Of a DNA stretch of 64,000 bases, positions 50,562 to 60,479 are shown piece after piece. The position numbers and the translations under genes were made by a program. Each line of letters begins with the position of its first letter. Within the stretch, counting starts at the first letter, position 1. Origin of the DNA: Gemmatimonadota bacterium (GTDB lineage: Bacteria; Gemmatimonadota; Gemmatimonadetes; Longimicrobiales; Gaopeijiaceae); NCBI GenBank assembly GCA_009838975.1, contig VXQO01000053.1, forward strand, positions 1-64,000, given 5' to 3'. The notes under the pieces are model-generated. The model saw nothing but the letters and a program-made list of their open reading frames with translations. It searched no databases and was not told where the DNA came from.

Positions 50562-52613
50562 TTACCGGTCCGTGGCCGCCCTCGCGTCGTCGTGCGTGCC
50601 CCAGCGCTCGAACCACTTCCGCAGGTAGAGCTGGGTGCGCAGGAAGTTCGACGGCATGCGCGAGGTCCCGTGCCATTCGCCCTGGAATCGCAGCATGGCG
50701 GTGGGCTTCTTCTGGGCCTTGAGCGCCTGGTAGAACTGCTCGGTCTGGGACATCGGGGTGCGCAGATCGAGTTCGCCCGTCATCAGCATGGTCGGTGTGG
50801 TCACGTTGCCGACGTACATGATCGGCGAGCGCCGGATGTGCTCGCTCGGGTCCTCCCAGGGGAAGTGCTCGAAGTCCGCGTACCAGCGCAGGAAGTTCCC
50901 GTCCACCTCGCCGGGAAAGGCCAGCCAGTTGGTCACCGGGCAGTTCGACGAGGCCGCGCGGAAGCGGTCGGTGTGGCCGACCACCCACGCGGTAAGCACG
51001 CCGCCGCCCGAGCAGCCGTAGACGAACATGTTGTCCTCGTCCACGTAGCCCCGGGACAGCAGCTCGTCAACGCTCGACATGAGGTCATGGAAGTCGTTGT
51101 TCGGGTAGTCGTACTGGATCGCGTTGCCGAACTCCGTGCCGTACCCGGAACTCCCCCGCGGGTTCGTGTACAGGACGACGTAGCCGTTGGCCGCGTGTTC
51201 CTGCCAGCCGAAGTTGAAGCCCCCGTTGTACATGCCGTGGGGTCCGCCGTGGATGACGAGCATCATCGGGTATTCGCGCGAGGGGTCGAATCCGGGCGGC
51301 TTGATGACCCAGCCGTGGATCGCGAGACCGTCGTGTGACGACTCGGCCCAGATCTGCTCGACTTCTCCGAGTGTCACCCCGGCCAGCACGTCTCCGTTGG
51401 CGTCCGTGAGGCGTGTTCGCCGTTCCGGGTTGTCCACGGGGAAGGCGTAGACATCACCCGGTTCGTGAGCGTCGCCCCACGTCCCGACCGCCATGCCACC
51501 GGCGCTCACGTCGCTGAGCGCGAACATCTGCGGGCCTTCGCTCATGGCCCGCACGTCGCCGCCGACCGATGCGTACATGATTTGGGCGTAGCCGTCGGCC
51601 TGCACGTTGAAATAGACCCCGCGTCCGTCCGGCGCCCAGCGCAGGCCCCGCGGGGTGCGGTCGAGTTCGGCGGTGAGCGCGCGGGCGTTGGACCCGTCGG
51701 CGTTCATCACGTAGAGCGTGGACTCGATGTAGTCGAAGGTGGTCGTGTCGTGACCGACGTACGCGATCATGCTTCCATCGGGCGAGGGGGTCGGTGCTCC
51801 GTCAGGCCCCTTCCGGGTGGTTACCTGCCGCAGATCGCCCGAACCGACGCCGAGCCGATAGACTTCGGTCTCCTGCCAGCGATACAGCGCGTCGTCCTCG
51901 ATCAGGCCGCTGAAGAGCAGGGTCTCGCCGCCCGGCTCCCAGACGGGCGTGCCGTAGTTGTGATCGCCGCTGGTGAGCTGGCGCGGCGTACCTCCGTCGG
52001 CCGGTACGACGAAGATGTGACGGAACGTCTCGTCCAGGAATCCGACGCCGTCCTGCCGGTAGACGAGGCTCTCGATGATGCGCGGCCCCGGCGTCCAGTC
52101 GGCGCCCTCGGGCCGCGGCAGCGAGACCTGCCAGTGTCGCGAGCTGGGGTTTTCGGCAGGCACGCTCATGGTGAACGCCAGCCGCGCGCCGTCGGGCGAC
52201 CAGGCCGGCGCCGACGGGCTCTCCTCGACGCGCGTGACCTGCGTGACCGCACCCTCGGCGTCCATGTAGCGCACGAAGATCTGGGTGTTGCCGTCTTCGT
52301 CGGGGGCGAGAAACGCGATCCTGTCGCCGCTGGGCGACCAGCGTGGCGAGGAGCCGTCGATCAGGTTCCGCGGGCGCGTTCCGTCGGCGCCGACGATGCG
52401 AATGGACGACTTCCAGCGGTCGTTCTGCTTGTCCACCCAGCCCCGCGTGTAGATGACCTGCGAGCCGTCCGGCGAGATGCGCGGATCCGAGACGCGCTCC
52501 CATTCGAGCCAGGTCTCGAGGGACAGAGGCGTGGGAGCTTGCGCGCGGGCGGTTTCGGGGGCGCCGGCCACGACGATGGCGATGAGTGCGAGAGCGGGAA
52601 CGATGGCCTTCAT
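50562..52613 (-). CDS. Exported S9 family serine peptidase
   Basis: A 683-residue peptidase with signal peptide (MKAIVPALALIAIVVAGAPETARAQ), a WD/PD40 propeller (RISPDGSQVIYTRGW, RWSPSGDRIAFLAPDEDGN, APAWSPDGARLAFTM) and a C-terminal hydrolase domain with VIHGGPHGM, the nucleophile elbow YGCSGGG (Ser535), Asp in GELDLRTP (616) and His in GEWHG (648). The ATG at 52613 has AGGAG seven bases upstream. It is like the dipeptidyl/acylaminoacyl peptidases abundant in Gemmatimonadota. It lies 82 bp downstream of the acyl-CoA mutase gene on the same strand. Confidence 0.93.
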   Translation of the reverse strand: MKAIVPALALIAIVVAGAPETARAQAPTPLSLETWLEWERVSDPRISPDGSQVIYTRGWVDKQNDRWKSSIRIVGADGTRPRNLIDGSSPRWSPSGDRIAFLAPDEDGNTQIFVRYMDAEGAVTQVTRVEESPSAPAWSPDGARLAFTMSVPAENPSSRHWQVSLPRPEGADWTPGPRIIESLVYRQDGVGFLDETFRHIFVVPADGGTPRQLTSGDHNYGTPVWEPGGETLLFSGLIEDDALYRWQETEVYRLGVGSGDLRQVTTRKGPDGAPTPSPDGSMIAYVGHDTTTFDYIESTLYVMNADGSNARALTAELDRTPRGLRWAPDGRGVYFNVQADGYAQIMYASVGGDVRAMSEGPQMFALSDVSAGGMAVGTWGDAHEPGDVYAFPVDNPERRTRLTDANGDVLAGVTLGEVEQIWAESSHDGLAIHGWVIKPPGFDPSREYPMMLVIHGGPHGMYNGGFNFGWQEHAANGYVVLYTNPRGSSGYGTEFGNAIQYDYPNNDFHDLMSSVDELLSRGYVDEDNMFVYGCSGGGVLTAWVVGHTDRFRAASSNCPVTNWLAFPGEVDGNFLRWYADFEHFPWEDPSEHIRRSPIMYVGNVTTPTMLMTGELDLRTPMSQTEQFYQALKAQKKPTAMLRFQGEWHGTSRMPSNFLRTQLYLRKWFERWGTHDDARAATDR

Positions 52614-52695
52614 GGAAGAACTCCTGCGATGCGGGGCGGATGCTCGGACCTTCCTCAACATGGGGCGGCCCGCCGCGGTTGGGCCAGCAGGGCTG

Positions 52696-54414
<1,719 letters not shown>

Positions 54415-54418
54415 CTGA

Positions 54419-55507
54419 CTAGTCCTCTGCTGCCCGGTCGTGGACCTCCGGCGCTCTACTCAATATGGCGGGTACGATTCGATCCGCCACTCCGTAGGCG
54501 GTGGCACGGCCCGTCTTCACCTGTGCTACCCATTCGGTGAGGTGGGGGTCCGACGCGAAGAAACGCTCCGCACGGCGGTGCAGCCGGCGCTCCACGACGT
54601 CGCGGATGCGCCCCAGAGCCCGTCGCTCGCGGCGCGTCTCGAGCTCCCCCGAATCGCGCAGATGGCGGCCGTGTGCCAGGATCGCCGCGAGGAGTTCGTC
54701 GATGCCCTCGCCGCGCCCGGCCGAGGTCTTGAGGACCGGGATCTCCCAGCGGGCCGCGGCGGAAGCCGGGTCGCCGCCGGGCGGGGCCGTCTCGGGGCGC
54801 CCGATGCGCGTGAGGTCGACGCCGTGATGAGCGGGGACGTCGTGCGAAGCCCGCCCGCTCCGCAGCATGAGCGCCTGACCGATCTCGCGCACCAGGCGGT
54901 CCGCGCCGATGCGGTCGGACTTGTTCACCACGAAAACGTCCGCGATCTCCATGAGGCCCGCCTTCATTGCCTGGATTCCGTCGCCGGACTCGGGCACCAG
55001 CACAACGACGGTCGAGTCGGCCGCGGCCTGGATCTCGAACTGTGTCTGCCCCACGCCGACGGTCTCGATGATGATGTTGGAAAAGCCGAAGGCATCGAGG
55101 AGGTCGATCACCTCGCGCGTGGTCGCCGCCAGCCCGCCCAGCGAGCCCCGCGTGGCCATCGAGCGGATGAAGATGCCCGGGTCGACCGCGAGTTCGTTCA
55201 TGCGGATCCGGTCGCCGAGGAGCGCGCCTCCCGAAAACGGTGACGTGGGGTCGACCGCCACGATCGCCACATCCTCGTCCCGCTCGCGCAGCAGCTTGGC
55301 GAGGAGGGTCGCCAGGCTCGACTTTCCGGCCCCGGGCGGCCCGGTGATCCCGATTCGGCGCGCGCGCGGTTCGACCATCAGGACCTCGTCCAGCAGGTCG
55401 GCCACGCCCGGGCGGGATGCCTCGACCATCGAGATTGCGCGGGCGAGTGCGGGGCGGCGGCCCTGGCGGAAGTCTTCCGCCAGGCGGCGGCGGCCCGAGC
55501 GGGTCAC
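54419..55507 (-). CDS. meaB: MeaB/ArgK GTPase chaperone of the acyl-CoA mutase
   Basis: G3E-type GTPase that loads and protects B12 on acyl-CoA mutases. The 362-residue product has the P-loop GITGPPGAGKSS (about 53-64), VDPTSPFSGGALLGDRIRM, the ETVGVGQ motif and NKSD (base recognition). The C-terminal helical part (ERRLHRRAERFFASDPHLTEWVAQV) mediates dimerisation. The GTG start overlaps the mgtE stop (GTGA). It is immediately upstream of the mutase large subunit, strong evidence for that partner. Confidence 0.95.
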   Translation of the reverse strand: MTRSGRRRLAEDFRQGRRPALARAISMVEASRPGVADLLDEVLMVEPRARRIGITGPPGAGKSSLATLLAKLLRERDEDVAIVAVDPTSPFSGGALLGDRIRMNELAVDPGIFIRSMATRGSLGGLAATTREVIDLLDAFGFSNIIIETVGVGQTQFEIQAAADSTVVVLVPESGDGIQAMKAGLMEIADVFVVNKSDRIGADRLVREIGQALMLRSGRASHDVPAHHGVDLTRIGRPETAPPGGDPASAAARWEIPVLKTSAGRGEGIDELLAAILAHGRHLRDSGELETRRERRALGRIRDVVERRLHRRAERFFASDPHLTEWVAQVKTGRATAYGVADRIVPAILSRAPEVHDRAAED

Positions 55508-56874
55508 GCCAGCAGCGTGCTGGCGAGGCTCAGGACCATCACGAACCCCACCAGATCGGTCAGAGTGTGGACGAAGACCGAGGAGGCAACCGCCGGGTCG
55601 ACGCCGAGCCGGTCAAGCACGGTCGGCACGAGCGCGCCCGCGAAACCCGCCACGATGATGTTGGACCACATGGCCACGAGCACGACCAGCCCGATGCGCG
55701 GGTCGCCTCCCTCCCAGAAGAAGGCGAAGAGCGAGAAGATCACGCCGAGGACGAAGCCGTTGAGGAGCCCGACCAGCACTTCCTTCCCCACCGCCTCGAA
55801 ATGGTTAGGGCCCAACCCGTCACCAACCGCGATCCGCCGTATGGTCACCGCCAGCGCCTGGGTGCCCGTGTTGCCGCCGAGCGCCGCGATCACGGGCATG
55901 AGGAAGGCCAGAAAGGTCCACTGGCCGATGACAGCCTCGAAGCTGAGAATGACCGACGCTGCCAGGCCGGCGGTCACCAGGTTCAGCGTCAGCCACGGGA
56001 GCCGCGAGCGCACCGACTCAAGCCACCCCGCCCTGAGTTCCTCCTCGTCGGACACGCCCGCCAGCCGGAGGATATCCTCGGTGGTCTCGGCTTCGATCAC
56101 GTCGATCACGTCGTCGAAGGTGATCTGGCCCAGCAGCGAACCCTCTTCGCTCACGACCGGGATACTGACCAGGTTGTAGCGCCCCATGACACGGCCGACT
56201 TCCTCCTGGTCGGTGTCGGGGTGCGCGACCGCCAGAATCGGCTCGACCAGCGACTCGACCGGCGCGTCCGGGTCCGCGAGGATGAGGTCGGCCAGCGGAA
56301 CCGTGCCGCGGAGGCGGTTGAGGTTGTCGACGACGAAGACCGAATAGAAGTCCTCGATCTCGCGGCCCTGCCTGCGGATCTCGGCGATGGCGTCGTAGGC
56401 GCTCGACGCGGCGGCCACCGCGACCACGGCGGTCGTCATCAGGCCGCCCGCAGTCTCCTCGCCGTAGCGCAGCAGGTCGCGGATCTCGCCCGCCTCGGCG
56501 GAGGGAAGCGCGGCAAGCATGCGGTCGCGGTCGTCGGGCTCCATCTCGCCCAGGAGGTCCGCCGCATCGTCGTCGGCGAGCTCCTGAAGCAGCGCTGCGC
56601 CCCGGGTCTCGTCGAGCGCGGAGAGGAGTTCGGCCCGGTCCTCGTACTCCTCCATCTCGGCGAGCGTTTCGGAGGCGACCTCGTCGGGGAGCGCCTCGAG
56701 GATTTCGAGCTGCTGCGCCTCGGAGTCGAGCGAAGCCACGAGGTCGGCGATGTCCGAGGGGTGTATTCCGGCCACCCAATCCGGAAGCTCGATGTGTTCT
56801 CCCTGTTGGGCGAGCGCTCGCAGCTCCTCGAGCTTCGCGGGGTCCACCGCCACCGAGGTCTTCTCGGAGCTCAC
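55504..56874 (-). CDS. mgtE: Magnesium transporter MgtE
   Basis: A 456-residue Mg2+ channel/transporter. The acidic N-terminal domain (about 25-125, IHPSDIADLVASLDSEAQQL with Mg-sensing Asp/Glu), two CBS domains (about 130-260: TTAVVAVAAASSAYDA, SIPVVSEEGSLLGQITFDDVIDVIE) and five membrane helices with PVIAALGGNTGTQALAVTIRRIA in the pore are all present. The GTG start overlaps the ybeY stop by four bases and the mgtE stop overlaps the meaB start. No Mg-sensing leader is apparent because it is inside an operon. Confidence 0.96.
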   Translation of the reverse strand: MSSEKTSVAVDPAKLEELRALAQQGEHIELPDWVAGIHPSDIADLVASLDSEAQQLEILEALPDEVASETLAEMEEYEDRAELLSALDETRGAALLQELADDDAADLLGEMEPDDRDRMLAALPSAEAGEIRDLLRYGEETAGGLMTTAVVAVAAASSAYDAIAEIRRQGREIEDFYSVFVVDNLNRLRGTVPLADLILADPDAPVESLVEPILAVAHPDTDQEEVGRVMGRYNLVSIPVVSEEGSLLGQITFDDVIDVIEAETTEDILRLAGVSDEEELRAGWLESVRSRLPWLTLNLVTAGLAASVILSFEAVIGQWTFLAFLMPVIAALGGNTGTQALAVTIRRIAVGDGLGPNHFEAVGKEVLVGLLNGFVLGVIFSLFAFFWEGGDPRIGLVVLVAMWSNIIVAGFAGALVPTVLDRLGVDPAVASSVFVHTLTDLVGFVMVLSLASTLLA

Positions 56875-57299
56875 GGCGACACCACCCGTCTGACCACCGC
56901 CTCCTGGACGCGGTACATCTCGCTGGACCGGCGCTCCGGGCCGTCGGGGTGGTCGTATCCCAGGACGTGCAACGCGCCGTGGACGGCCAGTCGCACGAGT
57001 TCCTCGTCGGGTGTGGCGCCGGCTTCCGCCGCTTGTCTGAGGGCCTGCGCGCGGCCGACGTAAACGTCGCCGAACGGGTCCTCGTCCTCCCCGTGCAGGG
57101 CGAAGGAGATCACGTCGGTGGGACCGGCGGAGCCGAGATAGCGTGCGTGCAACCTGGAAATCTCTTCGTCGTCCACAAACGTCACGGACAGCTCCGCACG
57201 CCGCACGCCCTCTTGCCGCAGGGCTTCGCGCAGCGCCCGGTCGATCAGTGCGCGAGGCACGCGGCCGTTGCCCGGGGCGTTTACGTGGATGGTGATCAC
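56871..57299 (-). CDS. ybeY: Endoribonuclease YbeY
   Basis: Single-strand endoribonuclease for 16S rRNA 3' maturation and ribosome quality control. The 142-residue product has the zinc motif HGALHVLGYDH (about 107-117), the VTFVDDEEISRLHARYLG segment and TDVISFALHGEDED. GTG start in a GTGA overlap with the 7TM-HD gene. The order phoH - 7TM-HD - ybeY is widely conserved. Confidence 0.95.
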   Translation of the reverse strand: MITIHVNAPGNGRVPRALIDRALREALRQEGVRRAELSVTFVDDEEISRLHARYLGSAGPTDVISFALHGEDEDPFGDVYVGRAQALRQAAEAGATPDEELVRLAVHGALHVLGYDHPDGPERRSSEMYRVQEAVVRRVVSP

Positions 57300-59494
57300 G
57301 GCGTGCTCCTCGCGGTCAGATGCCGCGTGCCCGGATAGTCGATGCGCCGATGGTGGATGCCGCCCAGAATCCTTCGGAATCGCCGCTTGAGGAGGGCCAG
57401 GTCGCGCAGGGTCAAGCCGGCCCGGTTGAGCTGCTTGCGCTCCAGCTTCGTGGCGAAGATCTCGTCGATCAGCCGGGAGATGCGCCGGGGTGTCGGTTCC
57501 TTGAGGGCCCGGGCCGCCGATTCCACCGAGTCGGCCAGCATGAGGATCGCGGTCTCGCGGGTGCGGGGCCGGGGTCCCGGGTAACGGAACTTCGCCGGAT
57601 CAGGCGGCTCCCGGCCTTCCTTTTCGGCCTTGTCGACGGCCTGCTGGAGAAAGAAGCCGATGGTCTGGTCGCCGTGGTGCTCGGATATGAAGTCGATCAG
57701 AACGGCCGGCACCTTTTCTTTCCGGGCCATCCTGACCCCTTCGACGACATGTCCGCGCACGATCGCGGCGGATGCCTCGGGGTCCAGCGCGTCATGCGGG
57801 TTGTCGCCGCTCTGGTTCTCGATGAAAAACTCGGGATGGACCATCTTGCCCACGTCGTGATAGTACGCGCCGGCGCGGCACAGGGTGGGGTTGGCGCCGA
57901 TGTCGTCCGCCCCGGACTCGGCGAGGTTGGCGACCTGGATGGTGTGTGCCCAGGTGCCGGGTGCCTCGGCCGCGAGCCGCTTGATGAGGGGGCGGTTGGG
58001 GTCGGCCAGGCCGGCCAGGGTCTGGTCGGTCGTGATCCCCGTCAGCCACTCGAACACCGGCAGGAATCCGATGCCGAGTATGGCCCAGATCACCGTGCCG
58101 GCCAGCGCCCAAGCGAGAGTCGTGGCGAATTCGAATTCCGCCCCCTTGAGGTACACCGCCGCCAGCGCGAGAGCGTACGCCGCGAAGGTAATCGCGATGA
58201 TACGCCATATCTGGGACAGGCGCCGGTAGCCTCTCACCGCGAGCGCGGCCGCGGCGCCTCCCGCGAGCGCGACGAGAAAGGTGTCCACGGACGCAAAGGG
58301 TTCCTGCGCCGCCGTGAGAGCGGACAACACCAATACCGTCAGCAGGGCCAGCCGTCCGTCCCACATGACGGCAAGCACGACCGTGACGAACACCGTTGGG
58401 AGCGCGGCGCCCGGAAACGCCGCCGCACCGGCCACGAAAAAGGCTCCGCTGAAGTAGATGACCGCGATCACGGCGAGCGCCAGCAGATCGCGGAATTCGG
58501 GATAGATGTCCGGTCTGAAGAAGAAGAGAAGGACGCCGAAGATGGAGAGCATGACGGCGTTGAGGATCAACCCGCCGAACGCTGCGCCAAGGTTCGACTC
58601 GTCCACGCTGATCCCGTTCGCGCGGAGGTGGTTGCGGTATGCGTCGAGCTTCTGCAGTTCGGCGGGTCCCACCTGATCGTTGGCGCGCACGATGGCTTCG
58701 CCCTGCAGGACCCGACCGGCCGTCACGGCGACCGAATCGCGCGCCACGGCGCGTTCGCGCGCGTTGCGCGCCGTGTCCGGGGCCAGGCTGGCGACCAGGT
58801 AGCGCGCCAGGATCAGGCGCAACAGGTCCGTCTCGGAACCCTCCTCCCGGCCGGCGAGGGCGGCCTCGTAGAACTCCCTCCCCGAAAGGACCGAAGTGCG
58901 GGGCACCAGCATCTCCTGGCCCGACCTCAACACCCGGATCGAGTCGGTGGTGACCTCCGAGGCCGCCCCCGGCGCCATGACTCCCTGGTCGAGCAGTCGG
59001 CCGATCGCCTCGGTCGCGCTCTCGTAGATGGCCGTGGCCCGGCTCCTGTCGACGAGGACCTCGGTCTGCTCCGGACTCGCCTCGATTCCGGCGGCGGAGA
59101 GCACGCTGGCGATGCCGGCCACCCCGGCCCCCGTGGCCGCCGAGTCGAGGCGCATGAAGAACCCGGCCAGAGATTCCAGGGCCGCTGCCCGCGCCGAACC
59201 ATCGAAGTTGAAGGTGGGGATCACCGACGAGGCCGCCGCTGACCGCTCCTGCCTCAGTTGCTCCGCGTCCTTGGGGACGTCGAAGCCGCTCACCGCGATG
59301 ATGTCCCTGTCGGCGACCGTGCCGAGCTCGTGACGTCCGATGAAGACGCCGGGATCGGGCGGGTACAGGAGGACCAGCCCCCCCGCGAGGGAGAGCAGCA
59401 GCAGCCACCGCGCGCCGTGGTGAACCACCGCGTCCGGCCAGGGCCGCACGGGGGTCCCGGAAAACAGGCTGCGGCGCCGCCCCCTACCGCTCAT
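57296..59494 (-). CDS. 7TM-HD (PgpH-type) phosphodiesterase
   Basis: A 732-residue membrane protein: one N-terminal helix (about 30-45), an extracytoplasmic 7TMR-HDED domain (about 60-290), seven helices (about 295-485) and a cytosolic HD domain with AGAYYHDVGKMVHPEFFIENQ and HVVEGVRMA, HHGD and ESAARALKEPTPRRISRLI. PgpH-like proteins hydrolyse cyclic-di-AMP. It overlaps phoH by 11 bp and ybeY by four bases, the conserved phoH-pgpH-ybeY set. Substrate inferred from the family. Confidence 0.92.
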   Translation of the reverse strand: MSGRGRRRSLFSGTPVRPWPDAVVHHGARWLLLLSLAGGLVLLYPPDPGVFIGRHELGTVADRDIIAVSGFDVPKDAEQLRQERSAAASSVIPTFNFDGSARAAALESLAGFFMRLDSAATGAGVAGIASVLSAAGIEASPEQTEVLVDRSRATAIYESATEAIGRLLDQGVMAPGAASEVTTDSIRVLRSGQEMLVPRTSVLSGREFYEAALAGREEGSETDLLRLILARYLVASLAPDTARNARERAVARDSVAVTAGRVLQGEAIVRANDQVGPAELQKLDAYRNHLRANGISVDESNLGAAFGGLILNAVMLSIFGVLLFFFRPDIYPEFRDLLALAVIAVIYFSGAFFVAGAAAFPGAALPTVFVTVVLAVMWDGRLALLTVLVLSALTAAQEPFASVDTFLVALAGGAAAALAVRGYRRLSQIWRIIAITFAAYALALAAVYLKGAEFEFATTLAWALAGTVIWAILGIGFLPVFEWLTGITTDQTLAGLADPNRPLIKRLAAEAPGTWAHTIQVANLAESGADDIGANPTLCRAGAYYHDVGKMVHPEFFIENQSGDNPHDALDPEASAAIVRGHVVEGVRMARKEKVPAVLIDFISEHHGDQTIGFFLQQAVDKAEKEGREPPDPAKFRYPGPRPRTRETAILMLADSVESAARALKEPTPRRISRLIDEIFATKLERKQLNRAGLTLRDLALLKRRFRRILGGIHHRRIDYPGTRHLTARSTP

Positions 59495-60479
59495 CGTCGC
59501 GGCCGTCCGACCGGCGCTGGTCTGCCGCCGCGTAGGCCCGGACGATGTGCTTGACCAGGCGGTGGCGGGTGACGTCCCGCTCGTCGAGATAGACGAACTC
59601 GATCCCGTCGATGTCCTTGAGGATATCCTCGACCTGAATGAGCCCCGAGACCTGCGAATTCGGCAGGTCGATCTGGGTCTTGTCCCCCGTGATCACGACC
59701 CGGGAGCCGACACCGATGCGCGTCAGGAACATCTTCATCTGGGCGGCGGTGGCGTTCTGGGCCTCGTCGAGGATGACGAAGGCGTCGGAGAGGGTTCTGC
59801 CGCGCATGTACGCCAGCGGCGCGATCTCGATCGTGCGCTCCGAGATGCCCCTTCGGACCCTGGCGGCCGGCATCATGTCCTCGAGTGCGTCGTAGAGGGG
59901 GCGCAGATAGGGGTCGACCTTCTCCTGAAGGTCCCCCGGGAGAAACCCGAGGTTCTCGCCGGCCTCGACGGCGGGACGCGCAAGGATGATCCTCCGGACC
60001 CTCTTGCGAAAGAGTTCGTCCACGGCGCGTGCCACCGCCAGGTAGGTCTTCCCCGTTCCGGCTGGACCGATGCTGATCACTATGTCCGAGTCCTCCATCG
60101 CCTGGAGGTACCTGCGCTGCCCTTCGGAACGCGGCGCGATGATCCGGCGCGACCCCGGCAGCGAGATCTGCAGCCGCTCGTCGCCGCTGCGGATGTCCGG
60201 CCCGTCGCGCGACTCCAGGCTCGTGGCGAACCGGGCCACATCGGACGCGGGAAAGCCCTTCCCCAGCCGCGCCAGCTCGATCATGTGTTCGACGACCCTT
60301 GCCGAATCGGCAACCGCCTCGAGTTCGCCGGCGATCTTGACGTATTCGCCGCGCAGCACGACCTGCACCCCGAACAGCGACGCCAGTTCCCGGAAATTGG
60401 CATCTCCCACGCCGGCGAGGATGAAGTGGTCGGCGCCTTCGGCGTTCAGGTGGTGCTCGACCATCGTACCGCTCGTCAT
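59484..60479 (-). CDS. phoH: PhoH family ATPase (PhoH/YbeZ)
   Basis: A 331-residue PhoH-type ATPase. It has an N-terminal KH-like part (about 10-95), then the P-loop GPAGTGKTYLAVARAV (about 139-154) and Walker B FVILDEAQNATAAQMKMFLTR, SRVVITGDKTQIDLP. ATG at 60479 is in an ATGA overlap with the aspS stop; a longer reading is a shadow of aspS. PhoH partners with YbeY in RNA processing, and the gene lies two genes upstream of ybeY. Confidence 0.95.
   Translation of the reverse strand: MTSGTMVEHHLNAEGADHFILAGVGDANFRELASLFGVQVVLRGEYVKIAGELEAVADSARVVEHMIELARLGKGFPASDVARFATSLESRDGPDIRSGDERLQISLPGSRRIIAPRSEGQRRYLQAMEDSDIVISIGPAGTGKTYLAVARAVDELFRKRVRRIILARPAVEAGENLGFLPGDLQEKVDPYLRPLYDALEDMMPAARVRRGISERTIEIAPLAYMRGRTLSDAFVILDEAQNATAAQMKMFLTRIGVGSRVVITGDKTQIDLPNSQVSGLIQVEDILKDIDGIEFVYLDERDVTRHRLVKHIVRAYAAADQRRSDGRDDER

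Noticed and set aside
55417-57063. 548-codon open frame on the plus strand
   Set aside because: Antisense to mgtE and ybeY; no recognisable protein features.
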